A DNA stretch of 64,000 bases, from NCBI GenBank assembly GCA_004194705.1, contig SADC01001153.1, positions 186,001 through 250,000 on the forward strand, in the 5' to 3' direction. This DNA comes from Ditylenchus dipsaci (taxonomy: Eukaryota > Nematoda > Chromadorea > Rhabditida > Anguinidae). The first letter of the stretch is position 1. Every line of letters starts with the position of its first letter. The notes beneath the pieces are model-generated. The model worked only from the letters and a program-made list of their open reading frames with translations, made no database searches and was not told the DNA's origin. The position numbers and the translations under genes were made by a program. Positions 36,655-48,595 of the stretch are shown here, piece by piece.

Positions 36655-37070
36655 GGGGACTTCTATGGGTACTTTTTGACATTGACTGCTACTTCACTTC
36701 ACATACATTTTTTTCACATTTTTTGTTTTTTCATCTCAGATGTTTTCACACTGTTTTGTAGCTGAGATTCTCATCTTTCGATTGAGTAGTCAAACAGTCT
36801 AATTAAAAATAATTTTGAGAAAATCACACCAAATATAAGGTGAAACTCCACTAAAGACGCCTAGGTAAAAAACCGCGGTTTTTAGTGTGAGTTTGTTACG
36901 ATTTTCTCGAATTTTTTTTAATCATTGACCACTCAATCGAAAGAAGAGAATCTCAGCTACAAAACGGTGTAAAGACATCTGATATGAGAAAACAAAAAAT
37001 ATGAAAAAATGTATGTGAAATGAAATAGCAGTCAATGTCAAAAAGTAGCCGTAGAAGCCCCCCCCCCTTT
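36655..37070. mobile_element. Foldback element, GACATTGACTGCTA arms
   Basis: ACTTTTTGACATTGACTGCT matches AGCAGTCAATGTCAAAAAGT, and CATCTTTCGATTGAGTAGTC matches its complement near 36940. The tip contains a diverged GTAGCTGAGATTCTC / GAGAATCTCAGCTAC pair. The ends are poly-G and poly-C. Confidence 0.75.
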
Positions 37071-37549
37071 AATTCCCATGGGGTAAAAAGATAAAAATAT
37101 AAACCAAATTATTTTTCCGACTTCCTTCATACTTTAATTTTTTTTCTGCTTGATTTTGCAAAGATGTCGCAACAAATAATACTCCATTAGAAACTAGAAG
37201 AGTAGGGTTACTTGATGGTGTTATAACTTTATAAAAATTGTTTATGTACTTTCCGCATTGACTAAGGAAAAATCAAGGCACTTTTGATCTAAAAACAAGA
37301 CAGAAAAAATATTCATCCAATTTAAAAAGGCATATTTGCTTCAAATAAGGACATTATAGAGCATTTTGGAGAAGTATGCTATTTTATCAAGTGATTTTTG
37401 CTCTTTTTGTGCTAAAAAAAATAATATTTGGATCATGGTGGTTTACTCAACGATTAAACTCAACGCGTAAATTTGTTTTTACCTCAGCTGGCTGACTTTA
37501 ATTTTGCACTAAGCAATAGCCTGGAATTAAATTTAAAGCCATATACTAG

Positions 37550-37730
37550 GAGAGGACGCTTTTTTTGCCTTGGCTACCCTATTGTTTTTTCTTATTTTTT
37601 AGTCTTAGGCAAGAGTAGGCCGGCGTATGTTAGGACGGCCTCAAACGTATTTCAGAATCATGTTTGAGTCCATAATAACATACGTTGGCCTACTCTTGCC
37701 TAAGCCTAGAGCCTAGATAATAATAATAAA
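37550..37730. repeat. Foldback around CTTGCCTAAGCC
   Basis: AGTAGGCCGGCGTATGTTAG is mirrored by TAACATACGTTGGCCTACTC. A relative lies at 40370-40475 inside an intron of the minus-strand gene. Confidence 0.6.
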
Positions 37731-38166
37731 AAAACAACATGGGGAACCAAGGCAAAAAGTGACCTCTCCTCCTAGAGGGCCAAATTTAATAACTGAATTC
37801 ATGATTGCTTTCCTCAGCACTTCAAAATAGTTAAAAAAAACAGTCAAAAATAAAAAATGTCAAAAACTTGCTACAAGAGCTTTCCTCAACCGGCTGACTT
37901 TCGAAAATTTTTCTCAGCCTCAGCCAAGTCTAAAATTTACCCGAGCCGCACGCATCAGAACTCAGTCATCAGCTTCATCCGGCTGATGGCTGAGTTCAAA
38001 CTCAGCCGGCTGAGGATACTGATTTGGAGTGCCACCCTGATTTGGAGTGCCAAAATAAATACAAATCTGATTAATTAGTACAGATCGAAGCCCCTGCTCA
38101 ATATTAAACTGTCTTGTATAACTTGTCATTTTGACCATTAAATAAATAGTTTATTCATTTTACATC

Positions 38167-38172
38167 TTTATT
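38167..38172 (-). promoter_or_regulatory. Poly(A) signal AATAAA of the minus-strand gene
   Basis: AATAAA on the minus strand begins 12 nt past the TAA codon at 38184. Confidence 0.75.
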
Positions 38173-38183
38173 AAAATAATCTT

Positions 38184-41100
38184 TTACAAAAGTAGGGACT
38201 CAGCCTGTGATCCAGGTGTTGTTGGCACTGTATTCTCTAACTCTTTTGACCTATTTTTGTTCACAAAAATAGCGAAATTTCGTTCTGATTGAAAAGATAT
38301 TCCCACTCTATCATAAACTTCTTCCAGTGTAATATCTGAGATGTCCAAACTAGGGCAGTCCTGCAAATGAATGCCTTTAATCTGACGCAAACCATTTTTT
38401 GGCTCAATATTTAGCTTTGTTTTTAAGCTTATCGGAATCTCTTTATTTTGCAGCAAATTATCTGAATTCTGCAGGAAACGCCAGTAATTTTGCAGCAAAT
38501 CAACTTTGGTCCGATCCTGTCTAATAAAAAATGACTTTTTTAGACTTACTCAGCTTTTATTTAATATCGGCAAAAACCATTTGACAATGTATAAAAAATA
38601 GCTAAAAAGTCTTTTTTTTAAAGATCGAACCATAGTTCATTTGTTACATCATATCAGGCGTTTGTTGCAAAAAATATTTGCTGCAAAATTAAGAAGCTCT
38701 TCTTCTTAACAAGTTTCACAGTCTTTTAAATTTCTGAGTTTTCAAGCCACAATGCTATTATCTTATTGTTTCTAACGAGGCAATATCTTTGCAAAAGGAA
38801 AGATCGAAAATTATTCCTACAAAGGGCATGTTAAAAAGGCCACTTCTAACCACGTGATCACATTGTGGTCAACATAAAAAAGTTTAACTTTGTAGTAATG
38901 ATGGGTTACAAACTCAAAGAGCTTGATTTTTTTTAATTTTTATTTTTTAGATGGTTTACAATGAAGTCATGTGAACCCGTATTGTAACGAATCAAAAAAG
39001 ATAAAAATAAAAACGTAATTAAACCGTCTGAATTTGTAACAAATTATTTTTGTGCTATGAATTCGTTCACATATTAGGTCGCGTCAAAAGTTCTGTTTTT
39101 TTTTGAAAACAATATTTGTGGCGTTGTGATTTACCATAGATTTTTTAAACATTTTTCAAAAGTTTACCACTCATTTTGTAGCCAAGATTCTCAGCTACAA
39201 AATGAGTGATAAACTTTTGAAAAATGTTTAAAAAATCTATGGTAAAACACAATGCCACAAATATTGCTTTTGAAAAAAAACGACAGAACATTTGACACGA
39301 CATAATATATAACCGCAAGGTTGTCACGTGACCCAGAACGTGTACCACTTTAAATTACGTTGTATTTATGTCGGATATTGTTTCATCAGCCTTCAAAATA
39401 TGTCATTTTGAAGCTGAGATTATTATCTTCTTGTTATTATTATCTTGCCCTTTTTCCAAACGTGGTCTAAATAAGTATGACATGACCACGTTGTGGTCAG
39501 CGTGCACGTGCTAGAGTTAATCAGAATAAATTAGTACAAAGTTTGAATCAAAAATGGTTATTGGTACCAGAAAAAGTATAAACTAACTGGTTCAGTCTCT
39601 CGTAGTTGATGGTACTCTTTAAGCAAATCCTTAACATCTTTCATCTTAATTGGCTGATGTAGATCCAGATCTGAATAAAATATGTTGATATTCTGTAAAG
39701 TGTTTTTAGTCGAAAATAATATTAAGTGTCAATATAAATGTATACCAAAAACTTGTATGCCAAAAAAATATACCTGAAAACTTTTTCGAATAGAGAGTAC
39801 TCTCAGCGCCAGGGGCGAGGAGCATTTGGGAAGAACATGTATCTTCTGAATTAGTGCTTATTATCAAAGTTTCACAAACTTATCTCACCTTCATCCTCGG
39901 AAGATGTAATGCCTCCTTAAACAAGTATTTATTTATAATCAGCTGTAAAACTATGTAGCTTACCTTCGACTCTGTCTTCGCAATCTTTGATCATTCTATA
40001 AAAACACAATTTTTATTGTAAAATAGCAATACGTTATCAGAGTACAATGTTTTTGTAACATCTTTTGAGACGGGTCATTTTTAGCTAAACAATCTTACTG
40101 TTATATTCTTCTCAATCAGCTCTTTGAATGAATCGTGACATTTTATTAAGTTTCAATAAACGATTCCATATTCGTGTAGATTCGGGACATTTATGAACTA
40201 ACTTTTAATTAAAAATTGACAAATTGAAAATTTTCAGATTGGTCCACTTAAAATAGCTATATCTCAGCTCCTTGTGATGGCGACCAAACAAAATCAAATT
40301 TCATCTGATTTTGTCGCGTGACAAGTTCAGATTTTTTAAAATTTTGTGTTATTTTTTAGGATTAGGCTTAGGCAAGGGTTGGCCAGCGTATGTTAGGGCG
40401 GACTTAAACATGAGTCTAAGATATATTTAAGTTCGTCCCAGTATGCACTGGCCTATCCTTGCCTGAGCCTTAAAAATGAAAATAAATAAACAGGGAGGAC
40501 CAAGGCAAAAAAAATCTGAACTTTTCGCGCTACAAAATCAAATTTTTTTCTTACTTGTCGCGCGAAAAGTTTAGATATATTTGAACTTGTCGCGCGACAT
40601 TTCTGTCGTGCGACATTTTGTAACAAATTTGATTTTTTCCGGTCGCCTTGACCTTGAACAAAACAGTCTCTTTTTGGCTTTTTTAATATTTTTTCAAAAA
40701 CAAGTCGATTTTTAATTAAAACTTCCAAAAGTAAGGCCATAAATGGAAATGAATTCACGCATATTGACAATCAAGTTTTCTGCAAGCTTCATTTAAGCGC
40801 TAAAACACCCAAAACGTTTTATCTGTAATTTTTACATAATTTGCTTTTATGTGTATACGGAAGTTTAAAAAAATACAGAAATTTGGAAAACTTTTGCTTA
40901 CTTTTTGGCACGAATATTTGCTCTTTTCTGCAGAGCTTTGGCACCCATCAACCGTTTTTTAGAGCAGTAATTGGTAGGATTAATTTCCACTTTTTCAACG
41001 GAACTCAACTTGGATGCACTCTCCAAAATTATCTGAATAATGTTTGATGTTGGAGCTGGGGCTACAGCATTCTTAGGGGAGGGGCCGTTTCGTATTCGCG

Positions 41101-43489
41101 TTTCTCGTATTTGACAAAACTCGTATTCGTAGAATTTAAATTCGTGTTCTTGGCGTTGTTATTTTGGCCCATTTTCGAAGTTTAGTTTTTGGTAAGTCAC
41201 CACTCATTTTGTAGCCAGTAAGATAAGCTACAAAATGAGTGGTAACTTACCGAAGAGTGAACTTCAAAAGTTGGCCGAAATAACAATGCCAAGAACACAA
41301 CTTCAAATTCTGCGAATACGAGTTTTGTCAAATACGAGAAACGCGAATACGAAACGGCCCTCTCCCATTCTTAGTTACCTGTCTGCCAATAAGCAGCTTT
41401 TTGAGCAAGTTCATGTAGTAGTGGCGGATGTAATGGTCATATAACACTCTTCTGTGGTCCCTCAACTGCACTTGGTCAGCAGCATGCGGAGCACTAAAGT
41501 ACCCAGCTGAAAATAGTTCAATTTTGTATGGCGTTTTTCTTAATCATGTTAAACCCCACTTTTGATTTTCAGAAAGACTTTTGATATAGGGCTTCCGAAG
41601 CAGAAGCTTTCGTTATTAGTAAATGCACAGTCTAGCACTTTGTCTTCTTCTTCTCTGGATGAAATAGGAAGTGGCAAGAAGCGCTAGAAGGTCTTTTTTA
41701 AATGTTTTTATGTTAATGTGTAAATGTTCTACCCTAAGGCGTTGACGAGCAGGTTCAGACAGTGACCAAAACGCAGATTTCTTCATTACGTTCCGGAATA
41801 ATGTTTCCTGAAATTTAAGGATTGAGACTATCAAGCTTTCCTATTTCTGGCAGCATTTGCGTATTTCCTTTTTGTAAGGCACATCCTCCGAGTCTTACCT
41901 ATTAGAATTTTTTGGTTTTGGTTAACATGCGAAAAACTGGGATAGATCACGAAGTTTCTCGGTTGTGGTGGTCTGAAAAGTAAGGCTCCATGAGGCCTAA
42001 TTAGAGAAAAACGGCCTTCGATCATTTTTTTTTCTTATACAGTCGACTCTCTATATAACATAACTCTACATACAGTCAAACCTCGATATAGTGGCCCCCA
42101 CCTCAAGTTCGTTCCCACCTAGGGTCCGACACTTTTTTTAACCCTGTTTTTGAAATAATTTATTGATTATGTTATGACAGTCTGGTCGCAAATATCGTAA
42201 GGATTCCGATTTTGCCGATCGTTTTTTAATAACTAAATAGTTTTTGCATTTAAAAAGCAAAACCTCGATATAGTGGCCCTCTAATTTTTTTAAGGGGGCC
42301 ACTATATCGAGGTTTTGCTTTTTAAATGCAAAAACTATTTAGTTATTAAAAAACGATCGGCAAAATCGGAATCCTTACGATATTTGCGACCAGACTGTCA
42401 TAACATAATCAATAAATTATTTCAAAAACAGGGTTAAAAAAAGTGTCGGACCCTAGGTGGGAACGAACTTGAGGTGGGGCCACTATATCGAGTTTGACTG
42501 TAACATAATTTTAGGGTCAGAAGTTCGTTCCCACCTAGAGTCCGACACTTTTTTAACCTGATTTTTGAGGTTTTTTGCCAGTTCTATTTTTACAGTCTGG
42601 TCCCAAATATCATAAGGATTCCGATTTTGCCGATCGTTTTTTAGAAACCTGTAATATTTTGGTCTAAAAAAGCAAAAACCCCATATAACATAACTCGATT
42701 TAACAAAAATCCTGTTTTTTCACCAAGTTTTTATTGTTTTAAAGAATTTTTTTTGAATTTCTAAAAAAATGATTGGCAAAATCGGAACCCTTGCAATATT
42801 TGGGACCAGACTGTCAAAAGAGAACTGGGAAAAGCTTGAAATGACCGGTGTAAAAAAGATGTAGAATCCGGTAACTTGCTCGGTCCTTGAGTTATGTTAT
42901 ATAGAGAGTCAGCTGTACTATTTTATTATTGTACCTGAATTATAATTATCAGTATTTTTGATTTAAATGACTGAAATTTTAACGTAAATCTCTCAAAGTA
43001 ATGGCTTGAGAATTTGCGGTGGTTATTAATTTAACGAAAGTTTCTTTCACGACCAAAATTATTTATAAATTGGAAAATAATTTAATAAAAAACTGACATC
43101 ATTGATCAAAATGTCAGGCACTTCCACCATTTCGCCTCCCAAACACAACCTCGAACTGGGCAGCATTGGACGGAGGTTAAAAGAGGTTGAGGTATTAGAA
43201 CTGGAAGCAGAGCTCTGTACATTTCTTGCATCCAAGCTTGCCTTTTGGGTGCTTTGCTCGCTCTTGGTGCGCGCGTGTTTTGCCTTCGCTGGATTGGCTG
43301 TTTGGCCAAGCTGGTAGCAGTAGGTGAGAGAGGTGTTTCCTTGTCCATTAGTAGCTTGTTCAACACAAACGCTGCAGAAAATCAGTTGGCAGGAGCTGAA
43401 TTCAAATATATTTCTGGCATTTTGTCTGCATTAATGCCAAAAACCATATGTTCAATTTGAATCAGCTCTATTTGGCGCTCTCTGAGCAT
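38184..43489 (-). CDS. Multi-exon gene of unknown family, divergent from FAF1
   Basis: Exons: 43098-43489, 41899-41996, 41579-41807, 41379-41506, 40902-41032, 39964-39995, 39889-39915, 39774-39845, 39588-39670, 38184-38516. The start ATG at 43489 has an in-frame TAG two codons upstream. From 41506 onward all splice phases agree and the frame is clean to TAA 38184-38186. The first exon (MLRERQIELIQIEHMVFG...) needs one missing base, near 43384, to stay open to its donor and then has exactly the right phase. The frame of the exons at 41.9 and 41.7 kb is uncertain. Features: a Ser/Thr/Gln-rich N-terminus; an aromatic helix (VLYDHYIRHYYMNLLKKLL); a basic stretch (KKRLMGAKALQKRANIRAKK); an acidic patch (SSEDEED); and a C-terminal half rich in short helices. 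I do not recognise the family. The basic and acidic blocks suggest, weakly, a nuclear protein. Confidence 0.72.
39071..39310. mobile_element. Foldback MITE in an intron
   Basis: GTCGCGTCAAAAGTTCTGTT is mirrored near 39285-39302. The tip carries ACTCATTTTGTAGC / GCTACAAAATGAGT. It lies in the intron 38517-39587 of the unknown minus-strand gene. Confidence 0.8.
41075..41366. mobile_element. Foldback MITE in an intron
   Basis: GGGCCGTTTCGTATTCGCGT at the left and ACGCGAATACGAAACGGCCC at the right, with ACTCATTTTGTAGC and its complement at the tip, as in 39071-39310. It fills the intron 41033-41378. Confidence 0.85.
42038..42917. mobile_element. Pogo/Tigger-like MITE (outer), interrupted by a second copy
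   Basis: Outer ends TACAGTCGACTCTCTATATA and TATATAGAGAGTCAGCTGTA, TA-bounded. The subterminal AGTTCGTTCCCACCTAGAGT block follows the inner insertion. It lies in the large intron between the exons at 43098 and 41996 of the minus-strand gene. Confidence 0.85.
42071..42502. mobile_element. Nested pogo/Tigger-like MITE
   Basis: TACAGTCAAACCTCGATATA ... TATATCGAGTTTGACTGTA, nearly perfect arms of about 200 nt folding at about 42287. It is inserted at a TA of the outer element only 33 nt from that element's end. Confidence 0.9.
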
Positions 43490-43778
43490 CAACTAGACCA
43501 CAGTGTTCTTGTGACGGGATAGTCAGTGTCAGTCTTTCTATTTCTCTAGCTGTTTTGTCTAGGTGTCTGTGTGCTAAACACCGATTTGTAATCATTTCTT
43601 CGCCCCTATTTCTTCTATATTAAAGAGCAGCAGGAATAGTAGTGAGAGGAGGAGCAGCGTGACTAGAGGGCTACTAACTTATTGATAGTTGTTATTCCGA
43701 CAGTTTTCTTGATATTATCGCCTGATTCTAGTGATATTCTGCGGTGCATAATCACACAATTAAATTTATTCTTCGGCC
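43490..43778. promoter_or_regulatory. Shared divergent promoter region
   Basis: A 289-nt gap lies between the start codons of the unknown minus-strand gene (43489) and FAF1 (43779). It contains no repeats, in contrast to the surroundings, and pyrimidine-rich tracts (TTTCTATTTCTCTAGC). Divergent transcription from a common promoter is inferred from layout only. Confidence 0.5.
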
Positions 43779-46700
43779 ATGGATGACATGCATTTGAATG
43801 AAGAGCAATCAGCCATTTTGCAACAATACAAGGTAGCACTGAAACTGGTGAAATATCTGATTTTGAAATTGTTTTCTGCAGGAAATACTCAATGAAAGTG
43901 ATGATGATATGGCGAGAGCCACACTTGAAAGTCTCGGCTGGGACTTGGCAAAAGCCATTGAGGCTAGTTCAGTCACTGACAATTGCGCTACCACTGGCAG
44001 TAAAACGCCAGGTGTAGTAGATTTGACTGGTGGAGAAGACGCGTTCCCGTGAGTTGGAGGGCGGAAACTGTACACCATACAAGAACACTTTTTAGACAAT
44101 ATGAAAGGATGGACACACACGATGCTTCAGTGCAGATCATTGATGAACCCAACCACGATCACGACCTACTCTTTGCTAGGCTCAATGCCAAAGTCAAGAT
44201 GGAAAATGAAGATCCCATGAAACCAGTAATTATTGACAGCAAGCCAAGCTCTTCCTCCTTTGTAAGTAAAAAATCATTCAAGAATAGAGGTGCAGCTCAG
44301 GCAGACGAGCTTTCGCTAGATTGCTATATTACAAGCGATTCTTCTAATGGATTACACAGAAAAACTTCTGGGGAACGAGTTGGTAAGCTAACGATGATTA
44401 ATAATTGTTTTTGGTAATAAGGCAGGATTTGTTTAGATAGTGGCAGTGGTTCAGTATGCTCATTGTCTAATCCAGCACAAGCTTCTACTTCAGCAACTGC
44501 TGATGTGGTGGTTATTGGTGGTAGTTCGGCCGGTCCTTCTTCCATGGCCGACAAGAATAGGTGAGTTAACAGTTTCAAATATATTCTGACCTCGATAAAA
44601 GGCTATTTTTTCGACCCGAGTGCAAAATGGGCCTTTTTTTTGGTCCATCATGCTATTTTTTTTTAATTTTAGAAGCAAAGTTTTCTAATTTTACCAATTA
44701 TTCTTATCAAGATTTTATGTTTGTATTTTTGATTAGATTCGATAATAGAATATTTTGTGCAGTCAACTATTCTATTACTAATTTATATGCTGGCCAGCAC
44801 CACTAAAACGAAACAAAAAATTAAAATTGTGTGATTAATTTTAGCCGCAAGGAAAAGAAACGTTGCAAAATGTCTGGTAGTGACAATAAAGAGGAAGTTT
44901 CGGTTACTTTCGAAAGTGAAGAAAGTGATCAAGATGATGTGGAGGACATGGATGACTCAATTGTCTACCTCACTGATGAAGATACTAAGAAGGAAGACTC
45001 TCCAAATGTGGTAATTGCTGGATCAACTTAGTTATTAAAACCAACCCTTGTTCCAGTCTTTCAATGACCAAATTCCTTGATGCCCACAGACTTTTCTACA
45101 ATTTCTGAAGCCATGCAGGTAAAATTTTTACTGCTTATCATGGTCAGCTGTCGATACAGTCTATATTTTATTTACCGCAGTGAATGGATATGGTAATGCA
45201 TTCGTGCAATAATTCCGCGGGAGAAGATCCCACGGTAGAAAATTCAGCGGGACTTAAGTTTTTGAAGTTCCTGCTTGGGAAAACCCAAATTCTGACACCG
45301 GATTCGTGTTCAGCATGGTCGCTTACAGATTAATTTTTTGAATATAAATTTCAGTCATAGTTTCAATTTCATCTCGAGACAAAAAAAACATTTGAAAAAA
45401 AATTCAATTTTTTAATTTGACAACGAGTTTTAGATTTGAATGTTGCTTTCAAATCTAAATCTTCAAATCTCTATCTTCAAATCTCTTTCAAATCTTCAAA
45501 TCTTTCAAACCATGTATGCAATCGATCATGCTAAACACGAATCCGGTCTCAGAATTTGGTTTTTCCCAAGCAAGAACGTCAAAATTCGAGCTCAGCGGAA
45601 TTTTCGCTTGCGGAATCTTCTTCCGCTGAATTTTTTCCCGCGGAATTTTCTCCCGCGGAATCTTTTCCTGCGGAATTTTCGCCTTGCCCATATGACGAAT
45701 ATATCATTATTTTTTTAAAAATATATCAAGGGCCAGGTCGATTTCTGCATTAAGTAAATCTCCGAATAAATACGTTTTGACAAAAAAAAAGGCAGAAAAA
45801 AATTAAGCCAATCTAAAAAAAACAAAAAATTATTGGGGAGCTAACGTTTTTTTATTTATTCTGTATGTAAACTGTACCGAGAGCTAACTATGGTCACTTT
45901 TATTTTTGCTTCAAATTACTCTCATAATAATTTATATCACATTGCAGAACTTTACATCGGTCTTTGAAGCCAGGTCAGAGGGTTTCACTTTACTTGAAAA
46001 ACTACAGTTTTTTTAGATATGGCGGCAACTTCGCTCCATTCTTTCAGGGTAGTCTGCAAGCAGCTTTGGCTGAGGCTTTTGACACACCCGGCGCAATGCA
46101 GTTGTGCGTAGTGCTATGGAGCGTCGTCCCTTAGCAATCTACCTTCACAACGATACTTCTATTGCTAGCAATATTTTTGCTCAAAATGTAAGTTTAATGA
46201 ACAGTTTGAAGAGTTACAAATTTCAACTGATAAGAATATGTAAAATTTATTTAAAAAAAATTATTTTAAATAATTATTAGTTAATTTTGATTCAGGTGAT
46301 GTGCTCTGAATCCGTCAGCTCTTTGCTCAAGTGTCAATTTATTATATGGGCTTGGACATGAGCCAGAATGAAAATCGGCAGAAGCTGTATGATTGGCTCT
46401 CTGCTTCGAACATGACGGATGTGTGCCAGAACATTAAGACTATCCATCGCTCCAAGTATCCTCTGCTGGTCGTTCTTGTAAAGGACCGTCTGAACATTTA
46501 TCCGGCTACTGTCATCAAAGGCATGTCTTTCGATTAATTCTATTTAACATTTTTATTGGATCTTATTTGTAGGACATGATGGAGCGGCACAAGCTGTAGA
46601 AAAGCTGATGCAGGGGCTTGACATGTACCTACGCATAAAGAACAAAGACGTTGCTGAGGAGCAGAGTCGTCTTGAACGAGAGCAAATTCGTCAGGAACAG

Positions 46701-47224
46701 GTGGAAGAGTACGAAAAGTCTTTGGCGGTCGACCGTGCCAAGCAAGAGGAACTGGCTAAACAGCGTCAGCGTGAAAGGTTCTTTTTTAAATAAGCCCTTT
46801 TGTGAAGTCCAAAACGACTTTCTATGTTTCAGAGAAGAGGAGTTGCAAAAACAGAGGCAAGAGGAGCAGAAGCTGGTCCGCCAAGCAGAACTTGCTTCCA
46901 CTCTCCCTAGCGAGCCTTCGGAATCTGAACCTAATGCAATCACCATCCGCATTCGATTTCCGACTGGGGAGCATAAAATGCGTCGTTTTCGAATGGGTGA
47001 AGCTGTCAACTGGCTAGTCACCTTTGTTGAATCTATCGGATTCGACATGGAAGAGCATCGAATATGGACATCGGACATGCCAAAAAAAGATGTTAGTTGT
47101 ATTTATTTGCACTTTTTACATAAATCTACAATAATTTATCTAGTTGACCACCTTCGACCTCTCCAAGACTTTTACTGAGCTCAATTGGCCTCGTCGAGAA
47201 CAAGTGACTGTAGAAGAGAAATAA
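43779..47224 (+). CDS. FAF1: FAS-associated factor 1-like UBA-UAS-UBX protein
   Basis: Ubiquitin-binding adaptor of the p97/VCP segregase. Twelve exons: 43779-43832, 43882-44048, 44096-44382, 44437-44560, 44845-45010, 45057-45118, 45948-45973, 46017-46187, 46296-46520, 46573-46777, 46833-47091, 47144-47224. Length is about 610 residues (human FAF1 is 650). An N-terminal UBA-like helix bundle (ATLESLGWDLAKAIEA) is followed by acidic, Ser-rich linkers. The UAS thioredoxin-like domain (NFTSVFEARYGGNFAPFFQG, then RPLAIYLHNDTSIASNIF) comes next, then a Glu/Arg/Gln coiled coil and the UBX domain (ITIRIRFPTGEHKMRRFRMG to the end). The start has a good context (GGCCATGG). One base is missing in each of exons 6 (near 45076), 8 (near 46103) and 9 (near 46355); exon phases demand exactly these. 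UBX position FPR reads MPK. Intron 9 is GC-AG. Confidence 0.93.
45209..45690. repeat. GCGGAATTTTC minisatellite in FAF1 intron 6
   Basis: About six 15-nt units with the theme CGCGGAATTTTCTCC (45595-45685). Inverted relatives GCGGGAGAAGATCCCACGG and GAAAATTCAGCGGGAC lie at 45216-45250. The 829-nt intron is otherwise AT-rich. Confidence 0.75.
46521..46572 (+). other. Non-canonical GC-AG intron in FAF1
   Basis: The exon ends AAAG and the intron starts GCATGTC. It ends TTTGTAG before GACATGATGG. No GT donor nearby keeps the reading frame from VIKG into HDGAAQAVEKL, whereas the GC donor does. Confidence 0.75.
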
Positions 47225-47225
47225 A
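47220..47225 (+). promoter_or_regulatory. Poly(A) signal overlapping the FAF1 stop codon
   Basis: AATAAA occupies 47220-47225 and includes the TAA stop at 47222-47224, implying a 3' UTR of perhaps 10-30 nt. Confidence 0.65.
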
Positions 47226-48590
47226 ATTTATTTCTGCTCATTTTATTTCTATTTTGTTTTATTGTAAAGGAGCGTTTGCATTGTTTGAACTGTCATCGTT
47301 CTGGCTTGATGAATTTTTTTAAAGCTTGCAATCTGTTTTCTTTGGTTTTATGCAGCTCTGTGAGCCTAAGTCCTGTATTGGTTAAGATTTGATTGTGCAA
47401 ATGGTTTGTGTACATTTAAGCAATTGCTCAGCTAAATTCTTATTAATGTCATTTGGCTTTTGGTTTAGCAAAACCAATCAAATTCTTTATTCCGTTGAAA
47501 AGACAGTATTATTGCTTTCTTAGACTGAAGACTTATGATTGGTAAAAACTGGGGTTGTAAAATCGACACAAATTTTGTCAGTTCACATTTTAATGACAAT
47601 TTATTCGAAATATATGACTTAAAAATACGAAAATGTGATGTATTTTGAAAAGCATGTCAATTGAATGACCCCAGTAAAGCCAAATTACAATTTTGAAAAT
47701 AGTACTTTTTACTATTTTCCATCGCACTAAAAAATCTGGTCTTACTTTATTCTTTCACACAGACAAAAATTTTATATGCATCTTTGTAAACTATTTTTGC
47801 AGAAGATTGGCTGTAAATTGAAAAAGATTATCAAAAAACTGCATCCTCGTCTTGCTGTAATATTTCCACCATAAAATCCACATTGTCGTCTCTATCTCAA
47901 AAACTGCCTTAGCGGAGTTTCGAGTTTTACCTATTTGATGTGTTTTGGTTTTCTTTATTTTGGATTTCACCAAGTAAATAGACTTGTAAATTTGTATAAT
48001 TTTGTCTTTTTTGACAAGAGCTAAAGTTTGTATAAAATTGAAAAAAACGTAACTACAAATTAGGCAGTGAAAACACCCATCACAAAAGACATCTGTTGAC
48101 CGTAATAGTCAGTCGGTATCTAATCTTGAAATGGCTATGTAATCGATTGTGAATTTTCCACACGGTTATTTCCCTTGTCCAAACAAATTTTTAGATATTT
48201 ACCTCGCTGTCTTCTATTATTTTTGCCCTGTTTTCTAAATTTTTAATAAAAAAGGGAAATTTTTAAGCTAATTAAAACTAAAAGATGCATAAAAATAATG
48301 AAAAGCACAAATGAAAAAGTCACTTATTTATACCGTATATGCTGTATTAGACGGTCACCTGGAAAATCCAAAAAAATTGTGTGATTGTGTTTTTGACCCA
48401 TTTTCGAAGACGATTCTGTAAATGATTAAGGCACGTCACTGCTAATTTTGTTTGTAGTGTGAGATAAATTGCCTTAGAAAAGTCTGCGAAAAATATGGGA
48501 AAATAAGTCAAAGAGGTATTTTTAGAATTCAATATACCCATCTAATTTGCATTATGCAGCATATGTGGTATTCTAAAAATATTGTGTGGA
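47226..48590. other. AT-rich intergenic region
   Basis: Between FAF1 and the MITE at 48596. A weak foldback lies around 48340-48545 (ACGGTCACCTGGAAAATCC and surroundings). No exon-like sequence with splice sites was recognised. Confidence 0.35.
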
Positions 48591-48595
48591 TAAAG

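Noticed and set aside
43102..43317. 71-codon plus-strand frame as an exon upstream of FAF1
   Set aside because: The opposite strand gives a longer Ser/Thr/Gln-rich exon with start, donor and correct phase for the minus-strand gene; FAF1 has its own start at 43779.
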